A stretch of 64,000 nucleotides of DNA from Holothuria scabra. Lineage: Eukaryota > Echinodermata > Holothuroidea > Aspidochirotida > Holothuriidae. Location of the stretch: assembly GCA_037179385.1 (NCBI GenBank), contig CM074187.1, forward strand, positions 6,014,001 through 6,078,000, in the 5' to 3' direction. Below, piece by piece: positions 36,301 through 47,109 of this stretch. The notes under the pieces are model-generated. The model worked only from the letters and a program-made list of their open reading frames with translations, did no database searches and was not told the DNA's origin. The position numbers and the translations under genes are program-made. Numbering within the stretch: position 1 is the stretch's first letter; each line of letters begins with the position of its first letter.

Positions 36301-36904
36301 CATTTTTTGACGTCATTCATGATTGACAGTTAGTCTCCGTCTCAATTCAAAACGAAGGCTATGCTGATTGGTGGATATTGGTCACATGGTTTTGTTTACA
36401 AATGTTCAAACGCACGGTGGTATACACAACACACACAATCTCAACGGTACGTTGTTGTATTACAGTGGGCAATGCACTATGTATGTACAGTATATACTGT
36501 ATCCATTGAACCCATTCGAAGAAGGAAAGCTAAATACCCCACAAACAAACGTGAAATAACATACTGAAATAGGCTATCGAAAAGAGGAACTTTCATATTC
36601 TGTGCTTACTAGTATTACTAAAATTGTAAGTGACAGAAGGACATTTACACTCTCTGCTCGGAAAATGCATAGAAAGACAACCGAAAAGAAGTGCAGGTTG
36701 ACCAAGTTGCAAGATCTCCGAATCGTTCGAAGCGTGCGTGGAAGGAAGACAGCGGTAGCGGCGAATTCCCTCAATTTGCTGCCCTTCTACAGTATTGGGT
36801 GTACATCGACGAAATTGTGGCCACAGAACCGAGCTGTTAAGGGTGAGTAAGGTCTATATTATAGGCCTTTACTAGTCTAAACAAGTTTTCATATTTTAGG
36901 GGGT

Positions 36905-37440
36905 TCCAAGTATGAGGTCTTTGGCTTTTATTAAAAGAAATTTATACTCCTGCCCCAGGAGTGTTAAAGCTAATGCCTATCTCACACTTGTTAGGCCTTT
37001 ATTGGAGTATTCATCTTCTGTTTGGGATCCCTACACCATTTCCCTATCCAATAAGGTTGAGCAAATTCAACGTAGGGCTGCTAGGTTTGTTTATAATGAC
37101 TATTCCCCCCATAGTAGTGTGACTGAAATGCTAAATGACCTACTGTAGGGTGGGATAGTCTCAAAACAGGCGTACTGCCAACAGGCTAGCAATTCTTCAC
37201 AAAGCCAGATTGGGCCTCCTAGCCTTGCCAATCAACAACCTACAACCGGTCCGGCAGCCCTCCAGGCATCACCATTCTAATAGCTTTACAAATATACCAA
37301 CCAATAAGGACTGCTGCAAATACAGTTTCTTTCCTCGGACCGTCAGAGACTGGAACCTACTCACCCAGAACATTACAGATCTCGAGGACCCCAAGCAGTT
37401 CAAGAGCGCAGCCTTGAGGATCCTCAGACGGGACGACTAA
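36905..37440 (+). pseudogene. LINE reverse transcriptase 3' remnant (CR1/Jockey-like)
   Basis: Frame 1 reads MRSLAFIKRNLYSCPRSVKA, NAYLTLVRPLLEYSSSVWDP and QIQRRAARFVYNDYSPHSSV, typical of the region after the RT palm. The frame breaks at 37141-37148, where TACTGTA interrupts NDL|GWDSL and makes a TAG stop. A second one-base loss near 37162 shifts to a frame reading GLLALPINNLQPVRQ and YSFFPRTVRDWNLL to ALRILRRDD and a stop at 37438-37440. The ORF end is therefore preserved but inactive. Confidence 0.85.
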
Positions 37441-37984
37441 CTACATGCGCACACTCAACCCTGCACGTTTGACTCCACCAGGAGTGTTGTGCAGTATTCT
37501 TCCAGATCCAGATCCAGAGCATAAGCTTAGGTCAGAGGTTACCTGTTACCAAAATATCATACTCATACAGTAGGCCAACAGTATCAACTATCAAGTATGC
37601 CCAGTAGCCAGTACTAGTAGTGTTGTTTTACATTACAATAGTATTTTGGTCATGATAAAGCCTAAGCCTAGCCAAAGCTAGACAGTAACTCTACTTACTT
37701 TTGTGTGCTTACAGACCTTCAGTATAGGGCACACGAGACATAAAATTACTCGCAACAACTAATTTTTTGTTCACTTATGTTTGTAGCCAAACACATACGG
37801 TACCAGTAATAACGTACTAAATTCAGTTATCCAGTGTTCAGCTAGACCTGCCAACCTCCAAATAACAAACATTGAGATTTACCGCAGTACATGAACTTGG
37901 AAAGATGGAGATTGGTTTCTCAAACCTGGAGGTTTTTTTAAATCTTTTTAAGTACCGGCTTGGAACTACCCAACGTGCATTTGC

Positions 37985-38125
37985 ATACCAGAGTTGCAAA
38001 ATCGAGGGGTGGGCCCAAGGTTTGCCCGGCAGGTTGGTTAAGCTCCACGACAGCATCTTGAAGTTCTGCCAGAGAATAGACAATGGGATGAGATCTGGTG
38101 TGGCAGGCAAAAAATCACCTCCCCT
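37985..38125 (+). mobile_element. Degenerate end of the hAT-like family
   Basis: GAGGGGTGGGCCCAAGGTTT then GCCCGGCAGGTTGGTTAAGC resembles the left end at 52636 (CAGGGGTGGCGCCAGGATTT, GCCCGACAGGGGGGCCAAGC). Only the terminal segment can be aligned by eye. Confidence 0.4.
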
Positions 38126-38849
38126 CCTCCAGAGAAAAATTCCCATATGACCATGCATTCGACAGATGCCCCCACCCTGTTCACTCGGCTGATGGTGCAA
38201 CACTGGCCAAATCTACTTATTGAATACTGTATGATTGAATTAACATGAAAAAATGTGACTGCATTGTCCAGAGAAATATGCCCTGGTCAAATACACAAAT
38301 TTTTTTTACCTAACAATGGTATCATAACCTTTGTTTACGAGTATGCTTCAATTTTAGTGGAAACTAAATACTGTAAGGCATATTATTTGTATTAGAGTTG
38401 GGCTGAATTTTAGGCGGAGGTGGCCGAAGAACAGATAATCTGTATTGAACTACAGTATTATTCTTCTGTACACTGTAGAAAGTCAGTGGCTCTATATAAT
38501 TCTGAGTTCTCCCAACTCTCTGTTGAAGAGCCGTTTGGGGATGACAAACAAAAGTCCCGAAGATGAATTAAGTAGACCTATTGCAACGATTTGTTCATGC
38601 TCCATAGGGTAAACTGTACCTGTATGCATAAGAAATTCACTGTGAGATCTGACAGATTATGTGACTGTGAGGGGACGTCTGAAACTGTGAAGTCTCATGG
38701 TGAAACGGTGAGAATCCCAACTGTTATTAGAGAACTTCCTGTTCAGGTATTTTGAGATCAATATCAGTTGAAGCTGTTCTCCCTCTACAAAGACTATTTA
38801 CTCAATAGAACAAGGTTGGTTTAAATGGGTTTAACAGAGAAGACGTGCA

Positions 38850-39226
38850 GAGCTGCCAACTGTTCCGATTTAGGAGGAACAGTTCCGCTTTTCTGCAAAA
38901 AAATATGTTCTGTTCTGATTTTCCAATGTCATGTTCTGATTTTCAATATCACTTGAATCATGATCATGTACAATATTAATGTTAAGTTGGGTTTTGAAAT
39001 CTGACAGGCTGAATGTAGGCATTGTAGACTTTGGCATGGAAATAATCTGTTATTGAGGGCTCAAAAAGTCTTCCATACGAACACTTAACTATTCAAAGTC
39101 CAGTGCTTTGCCCACTACATCCCTTCAGGGGTCCTAAGACAGGTCCTTCACCCCACCTGTTGAGGTTTACCTTAGCATACTCACAGGTGGCGTTCCTCTT
39201 TTCAATCTGGCATGTTGGCAGCTCCG
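38850..39226. mobile_element. Small element with GAGCTGCCAAC terminal inverted repeats
   Basis: GAGCTGCCAACTGTTCCGAT near 38850 is mirrored by GTTGGCAGCTC ending near 39226, and GAGGAAC words sit inside both ends. About 375 bp, non-coding. I could not define a clean target duplication. Confidence 0.5.
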
Positions 39227-40113
39227 ATCTGGACGTGTAACATTGGCTAAAACATCCCATTCAATTCTAGCAGCATGGGCTATGCCACTGCTACTGTTTG
39301 CATGCACACCCCTCCAGACCACGGATGCTATTTTTTCAGATCCTAAAAATAATGTATGTAATTTACTTTTAGTAACACAAATTTTGCTTCATAATGTACA
39401 AAGCATACTCTTTGTGGCACCAGATTGCATGTGGGATACCTAATTTCTGAAAAAATCAAAGGAAAGGATTTGTCTCCCAAAAGCCCTTTCACCAATGCCA
39501 ATTTTTTTTTAGGTACAAAAAGTACAGAAATTTTGAAACACTTCAAAATTTACTTCAAAAGGTAGCACACTGAGATTGCATTTACTGTAAGGACATGACC
39601 CAATTTCAAAATTTGCAAAGGGGTAGGGGATCTGGATTAAGCCTCCCTTAGATCCCTGATCCCCCAGGCCAACTTTGATTCAGGAAAACTTATTGCATGA
39701 AACTGTAAAAACCCATGACACCTTCACAGCTGTGATGCATCCATGGAATTTACCGTCACGGCTCTCATTGCTTGTTTGCTCGTTAAATATTTCCATCACA
39801 GGGTTCCAGTTTGGCCACCACGACAATAATTTGCTGTCATGTCATGGAAAGTCGAACTTTGCACCTACAGTATGTGTAAGGAATTGTCCATTCCAAACCC
39901 TATCCCCACTCTGTTAGATGCACTGAGCCAGCATGCATGGAAACACAACACAAACTCTGTGCATATATAGTCTGGGGTAACTGAGCATACTGTACTTCTG
40001 CATGCTTGGAAAATGTAAGTCTGTAACTAAGTGATTTTTCCTTGTAAAAGTGTAAATGCATGCAAGATTTGCAATGTTTTGAAATCAGATAAGGGAAAGT
40101 TGAGCTTATTTAA

Positions 40114-40421
40114 AGGGCCAAACCTCTCACCCAAAACTACAATTTTGGTACAGGGATACCAAAATTTACAATTTGCAGTGGCTCAGCTCTTTGATTGACA
40201 AGTAATTCAAGCAGTGCAGAGAACCAAAGCTTATATTACACAGCATGAATGGTACTGAGAGTGTTTTGATTATATAAATTGAGTTTTTCTTCACTCACCT
40301 TGAAGCAATAAACTGAAATTGTATCTGGATGAGCATGAATTTCTGACAATTGTAGGAGGGGCTTACTGTAAGTAAGAAGGTTAGGAGAATTGGTACTGTT
40401 TGGGGTGAGAGAACAGGGCCT
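40114..40421. mobile_element. TTAA-flanked MITE (AGGGCC family), copy 1
   Basis: A 308-bp element between TTAA at 40110-40113 and 40422-40425. Left end AGGGCCAAACCTCTCACCC; right end reverse-complemented AGGCCCTGTTCTCTCACCCC. Interior phrases such as AAGCTTATATTACACAGCAT are shared with two copies at 60.2-61.0 kb. A TACTGTA at 40364 is a 5-bp insertion relative to the 60-kb copy. Confidence 0.75.
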
Positions 40422-40920
40422 TTAAAAAGGATTGCTGGAAGCTCATCTTAGTAGTATGGTGGTAAGTCTTCGTCATCAAACTTCAAAGTTACTGTACTGC
40501 CACAGATTTTGGTCCTCCTCACCAATACAAAATTCCTCATGTATGTCATGGCGCTAAGGTGTCTCAAATTTTAGACGATTCCCACATTGCATGCCCCCCT
40601 TTCAGAGAAAATTGTTCATCACTGTTAAGGATAAAAGGATATATTTAATTGGAAAATTTGGGGTTGTTACTGAAAGATTGTGTTCTCAGTTAAATCAAGT
40701 CCATTGTCAGTTGTTATATTGATTCATATTTTATGTCAAAAACTCTGATAAGAGCTATATTTTTCAGACAAAGATTTTGAAACCAAAAGGCTTCATTGTA
40801 GAAATGTTGAGGCCCCTGAAGTTTGTGTGGCATTTTATCCTACTCAACTTAAAAAAATACCCCTAACTGTTTTGCCTTTTTTTTATAAACAAAATAGTTG
40901 TACACCTGGTGCTATTATGA

Positions 40921-40955
40921 TTTTTTTTTTTTTTTTTTTTGGGGGGGGGGGGGGG
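40921..40955 (+). repeat. T20 followed by G15
   Basis: An uninterrupted run of 20 T and 15 G. Such tracts are prone to length error in sequencing and assembly. Confidence 0.85.
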
Positions 40956-42784
40956 AGGGTTGTTGCTGTAGCATTGTTCTGCAGTACTGTAGACTGAAAA
41001 CCTATAAATCACATACAAAGGCACACTGGGGTCATAGGTTTCTTCCAAAGTGGGAAATGAAACATTTTTTTTTTCTGCAAGAAACAGGTTTCTTCCTGAT
41101 TCATGTTCCACTATAAGTGTAAGAAATTGGGAGAACTTAACTCATCAGTCATTCAATGAAAACAACATTTAATTTGCATGTAATATACAGTCATGTCTTG
41201 AACAACATATAGTACATGCACTGAGGCTTCTTGGGTCTTCCTACTGTAGGATACATGTTTAGTATATGAGTGTACACATAAGTACAGTATATGTATGAGT
41301 TCAATACTGTGGGCATACGTAGATACTGTACACGGGCTTGTTAAAAGATACAGGTTGTCTGCACATGTACTGTACAGTATGCCAGTAAGTTGTAATTTAC
41401 TGACCACAGGTTGCTTAGAGTTTGTAAATTGTACTGTACAAACAGATGTAACATACTGAACTGTATACTGCTTTTGTATGGACTACAGAGTGAATGTACA
41501 GACCCGTGGCTCTAATGAAAAGAGAGTCGGCAGGGTGGTGGGAGGGGGACATAGCCAAAGAGCACATTAATGTGTGTACTACATGCACATGCTAAGAACT
41601 TTCTTGAAATGTACTGAAATGTCAGCAGTTCACATTGAATGGACCTACTATACTGTACTTTACTGCATGTTGATTAAATACATTGTAGTCTGTACTCTAC
41701 AGGGCAATTATACAGGTAGACCGTTTTAGTGTACCCCTCAATACTTTACAGCCATTCCCCTACAAGTTTTACTGTAGTTTGGTCTGGTTTATTACAGTTG
41801 CTTCCATGTATTTTCTGAAGAAACCATGAAACCTTGCATGCACATGCACACTGTTCTTAACCTTTTTGTTCCAGGTTTGCAGAGAGGCCAGAGGGGATGC
41901 AGCATTGACAGAGACTCCACTTAAATAAACCTGGGGTAAACCATCATCCTTCAGGTACAGTACTGTAATCATGCCCCAAATTTGATGCATGTCTATGGTA
42001 TACTGTAGCACAAACAGAAAACGAACGTGACAATGGTTTCCACCAGAAAAACCCAATACTACAAAAAGGACTTTTTGATAATCAGTTTATGGGTATACTT
42101 GCAACATCCTCAAAAATTGACTGAACTGATCTTAGATCTCCACTTTGTGTATGTTTGTAACGTGAAGCCGATGAAACACAATGCAACAACAAAAATGAAA
42201 AAAACCCAAACAAAAGCCAGACCTGTCCTATCTGTTGCTTCATAAAACTGGGAGATAGCCTATCTGCCAGTTTTATGAAGCGATTCACAGTTTTTACTCA
42301 GATCTTCTGATTTCCAGGTGTCATGTGCCACAGTATACTCCCGGATTTTTAGTGTTCCATTTTATTTGTGACTTTCTGAACATGATGGCGATTGCAGTCA
42401 GTACTATTTTACTAAGCAAACAGTTTGGCTTATTTGAGCAATCAAATTGACCATAAAGGAACATATTTTGAGGACCGTTTATCTAATGCATGGTAACAAC
42501 ACTTTGCCATCTTTACCACAATTTACTGCAGTATACAGTACAGAGCTTCATCACTATGATGCATGCCTCACAGGGGGATGTTCTCTCTGCTGAGCATGCA
42601 TGTACCTGATACACCTTCAAACACTCCACCAAGAATGAAACCTTACTCTTTCACTCTTTTGGGGTAAACGTTGTAGCCTCCAGCTTCCAAATAGTTAAAT
42701 TTAACTCTTTTTCTTTTTTAGTGTGCATTTAGTCTACTGGACAGTGAGCAGAGAAAAATCAATTCAATAGAGCAGGGAGATGGT

Positions 42785-44106
42785 ATCATTTTTGGTTTTG
42801 ATGAAAAGAGAAACCTACTGTATGCATTCATGATGGCCTGCATGTATGTGTGTGTGTTTGTGACACTTCGTTTGTTTACACGATACAGGTATCTTAAGAA
42901 GAGAGGATCTGACAATTCTCAAACTTGGTTAAGTTGGTTAACAGATACCCTATACTGAGAGAAAGAACCCTATTTGTTTTGGTGGAGGTTAAAGGTCATC
43001 TGGGATTGCAAGGAGTCAAACCTCTAAGACCTTGTTTACACGATGTCTCAAGGTACTGTAGGAAGCTTGGATTGATTTCAAACTTGAAATGTTGAGACAT
43101 TATGATAGGAAGAAAAACCCTATTAATTTTGGTTGGGGTCAATGGTCATTTGGGGTCACAAGGGGTAAAACCTCAAAAACCTGTAAGATACTGTATTTCA
43201 AGGTAGGAAGTTGGATTGATTTCAAGCTTGATATGTTGATGCATTATGATGTAAGGAAGAACCCTATCGATTTTTTGATTTGGGGTCAGAATCCAAAAAC
43301 CTTGTTTGCATGATATCTCAAGGTAGGAAGCTTGGATCAATTTCAAACTTGGTACAGTAATGTTGATGCATTACATGTGTAATGTGAAGGAGAATCTATT
43401 AATTTGGATACAGAACAAAGGTTGTCTGGGACCAAAGGGGGCCAATCCAAAATCCTTTCTTGAATGATATCTCAAGGGAGTAGGAAGCTTGGATTGTTTT
43501 CAAACTTGTTTTGTTGATGAATTATGATGAGAGGGTGGCCTCAATTAATTTTGAGCAAGGTCAAAGTTAACCTGGAGTTATCCAAGGTCAAACCTTGAAA
43601 ACCTTTTCTACTTTGTATTTTACTAAGTTACAGTAGGAAAGTGAGATAGAGCTCAACTCTCAGATGGCATCTGTAGTCCTTGGTGGAAGTTGAAGGTTAT
43701 TTGGGGTCATCAGTTCTAAGTCAAACTATGGAAACATTGTTAATAGGATAGCTCAAACGTACAAAAACTGGATGGATTGCATAATTAGTGTGGATGCGTT
43801 ATGGTGAGTTGAAAGTCCCAGTTATTTTCAGTGGACTGAGGTCAATGGTTTTCTACAGTAGTATCACCTGGCACCAAACTCTGAAAACCTTGTTTGCAGA
43901 ATATCCAGGTATCTTAAGGCACAGCTTGAAATTTGGCCTTTTTGAATGTAGAAGTGTAAATGGTTAAAAGAAAAACCAGTTACTCACTGGTGGAGTCAAA
44001 GGTCACTTTGGGTCACCTTGTTTTACAATAAATGTAGCATTTTTTGAAAAGAACATGGACTGTATGTATCATCAAAACTCAATGCATTTTTGCATTCTTG
44101 TTATTG
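42785..44106 (+). repeat. Minisatellite-bearing element, complete copy 5
   Basis: Left end TTTTTGGTTTTGATGAAAAG, short TG run, units with diverged cores (GAGGTTAAAGGTCAT at about 42987), right arm from about 43915 ending in hairpin AATGCATTTTTGCATT then CTTG. Unlike the 26-kb copy it is studded with TAC[A/T]GTA and TACAGGTA insertions. Confidence 0.75.
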
Positions 44107-45049
44107 TGTTGGGAGAGTAATTTCCTTCAGCAATGTTTCTTTCTTCTCTTCTGGATAGGTTTTTTGCAAAAATTTAGAAGCAGCCAAGGGATTATAATCA
44201 TGTACAAGAATGCATCAGAATGACACCTGTAATAGAATCAGATACCAAGTGAAACTGTACCAAGAACAAGTGGACTGCTGGTCGCTAAAACAGATGGAAC
44301 AAATCCAGTTTAATGGCCATTTGGAGTAGGATTCCGGTTTTTGCATTGCCCAAACAGCACAAGGAGGAATTTTGTCATACAGTAATTCTTCCTACAGTAC
44401 CTGGAGTGGATTTCATCATTTCCAAAACATGTTGTGCCTGTACAGTAGCTCGCATGTGTGTTAATGTTTAGTCTGTCATTGCAGAGTAACAGCTACACTT
44501 CTAGGTGATGGCGGAGGTCTAGAGACTCAGGATCCAGTATAAGGTTCCCAAATTGGTTGGTGACACATTGCTTTACTTTATGTGAAGGCAGCAGCAAACA
44601 TTCTCAACTTTAGTGTGCATCTCTACTCAGTTGCCACAGTGACACCATTCTGGTTGGTTTCCTTCAGGTTCATCAGAACTATCACATTCGTTTTCTTGCA
44701 ACCTTGTCGATTCCTTGGGATGTCTCTGTAACAGCTAAAAGCAATGGGCTAGTTGACCAACTTTTACATTTTCTACAGTAGGTATTCCTTCATAAATCAA
44801 GAAGGATGAAGACTGATATGTGACAGCCAGAGCAATAGTACGTCAGCCATAGGAATGAATTAACATAGGCCTTCTTTCTATTGGAATCGTAATTATTTTA
44901 TAGACTTTTGTTGATACAAATGACTGACACTTGTTCTATTTAGTGGATACTGTAGATTTTTCATATTGAAAGGATAACACAACTGTATTCAACAGAGGTA
45001 AAACTGAAAATCTTGTACCTGTAAATGACAGCAATGAAAGACACTTTTC

Positions 45050-45470
45050 ACATTTGGTATATGTTGACTTGCTATGTAAAGAGGAAGCTGATATATTGTT
45101 TTTGGTGGAATCAAAAGGTCTTTATTTTTGAGGTCAAAAGAGGCTGTTTACTGTAAAAATCATGCATTTTTTTATCGTAATGGAAGGAAAAGCTTTTATA
45201 GCTTGCAGTGAAGATCAGAGGTTATGTCAAGTCATTAAAGAAGAAAGGTTACAGTCCTGTAGGTCACCAGTGGTCAAAAAACCTTGTAAACAAGATACCT
45301 TTAGACTGGAAAGTTGGATACACTTTAAATTCAACATGTAGATGCAGTTAAGTATGGTCAAGAAGGGGTTTCTCCAGGGGTATACAGTAGTTGCATGAAT
45401 TTCCCAAATTTCCCTCACATCAAGAAATCACTGAGCCTTTGGGCTTTCGGTTTGTTCTTACAATCTCAAT
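45050..45470 (+). repeat. Diverged minisatellite-family fragment
   Basis: Contains TGTTTTTGGTGGAATCAAAA, AACCTTGTAAACAAGATACC and, at the right, AGAAATCACTGAGCCTTTGG with GGGCTTTCGGTTTG. The last parallels GGAATCACTAAGCTTTTTGG and TTTCTGGTTTG at the right end of the 1.3-kb copy. Confidence 0.5.
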
Positions 45471-46204
45471 ATGCATAACATAGTAATGTAAGTGTGTTGT
45501 GAATTTTCTGTGTTATGTGAAGGTAGAGGGCTGAACTGTACATGGTGGGGACAAATTAATTTCTCAACTTGATGATCATCAAGATTCTGCCAGTTTGTTA
45601 TTGAGCAATTTAATACAAATCAGTCAATTATTGGAATTAATTCTTACAGTGTGGATTTTGAATCCTACCCATACTGTATGATATATTAATAGTAGCAGTG
45701 TGGTTTAGTTCAATCATATCTTCTATACAAGCAGTTGAAGGCTAAGTTAAAGTACAAACCTCCTTTGTGCATACTACCCCACTTACTGAACATGAACAGC
45801 ATTCTGGGCATACAGAAGCTGTTGTCCATCAGCACCTCCTCTGCAATGAAGTCTGTGTGTGTATGAACCTGTCTAAGTGGGCTTTTCTCCTATGATGCAG
45901 TGTGCATCTTGTGTTTTTTGTTTTTTTTTTTTGTGAGAAAGGATGAACAAGTGAGATGAACATCAACAATCCCCTTTCTGAACTTTGCAGGCATTGAGGA
46001 GTGGGTAGAGTGTAAAATCTCCATTCTTAAATGGGGAGACGCCCTCTCCCTATTCAAAAATGTTTGCCTTTCGGGGGAACTAAGATGTAAAATGGTGCCT
46101 TCCAATGCCCAATTCAATGGAAGACACCTTTAAAAATAGTGATGGTGCAGGGTGTGATTGTCCTATTGTTAGGGAGGGGTCTAAGGGATGTATGTTCCAT
46201 TCAG

Positions 46205-46300
46205 TTTAGAAAATCATTGCTTTTTGGTTTCAGTGATAAGAGAAACCAATGCACCCATGGCAGCATGTATATTTTGATGTGTTTGTGATGCTTCATTCCT
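46205..46300 (+). repeat. Solo left end of the minisatellite element
   Basis: CTTTTTGGTTTCAGTGATAA with GAGAAACC and a short TG-like stretch matches the left ends at 15072, 26114 and 42790, but no tandem units follow. Confidence 0.55.
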
Positions 46301-46304
46301 TTAA

Positions 46305-46840
46305 AAAGGATAGTCCAGAGTCAAATTTATTTTTGATATGTTAAAGAGGAACACATTCTAAGCATTCTAGTGAAAGTTGTATTCATTTCCCATGTTTGGT
46401 TCTTGAGATATTACTGTAGCAATTGAAGTTAGCACATTTGCTGTATGTAAATGTAAACTTGAAGCAAGCAGGTGTGATGTCATGGATGCATGTAGTTGTT
46501 GGCCAATGTTTTGTTTTTCTTTATTTTTCATCCTATTTGTTTGACCTTGAGTTGACTAGGGATGCTATCTTGTCCCGCAGCCATATAAAGTTTTTAAAAT
46601 TCCATTGCTTCGGATGCACATATGGTGCTGTGTCAAAATTTAGTTGCATATTATTGTTATGGTAAATTATAACTAAAAACAAAGCATTGACCAACAATGT
46701 GAATCCATGAAGTCCCCTTGATTTGAGTTCATTCTGTGTAGGAAAGTTTGTCTCATTCAACAGCTAATATCTTGAAAACTGAACATGAGAAATAAATAAA
46801 AATTTGACCAGGATGCTCAAGATATTGAAACGCAAAATGG
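46305..46840 (+). mobile_element. Foldback MITE, copy 2
   Basis: Aligns with the reverse complement of 32580-33085: TATTTTTGATATGTTAAAGA, AAGCAAGCAGGTGTGATGTC, TTTCTTTATTTTTCATCCTA, AAAATTCCATTGCTTCGGAT. The ends again carry inverted TTCTTGAGATATT/AATATCTTGAAAAC. It carries one TACTGTA insertion at 46412. Confidence 0.65.
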
Positions 46841-47109
46841 TGCAAAATTTGAAACATTCGTAAGCACATTTGTACTTACAGTATACTGTACAACCAAAAG
46901 GTCATGGTTACATTGCTTCCGATTGATTTCCCAAAATGGCCGATGGCTGTGAATACTTTAGGGGTGGGGATGGTGTATCCTCCTCCCCCTTGGAAAAGTT
47001 ACTGCATCACCACACATCAAGGCTTAGCTCATTTATTGCAACTCATAGATTTTGTGTAAAACAAGTGTGCATTTTCTGGGGAATAAAGGTAGGCCATGTG
47101 TACAGTATG

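Noticed and set aside
36843..36901. 59-bp intron with GTGAGT and TTTTAG joining the 82-codon frame to the LINE fragment
   Set aside because: LINEs lack introns and the junction does not restore any conserved LINE sequence; the sites are probably coincidental.
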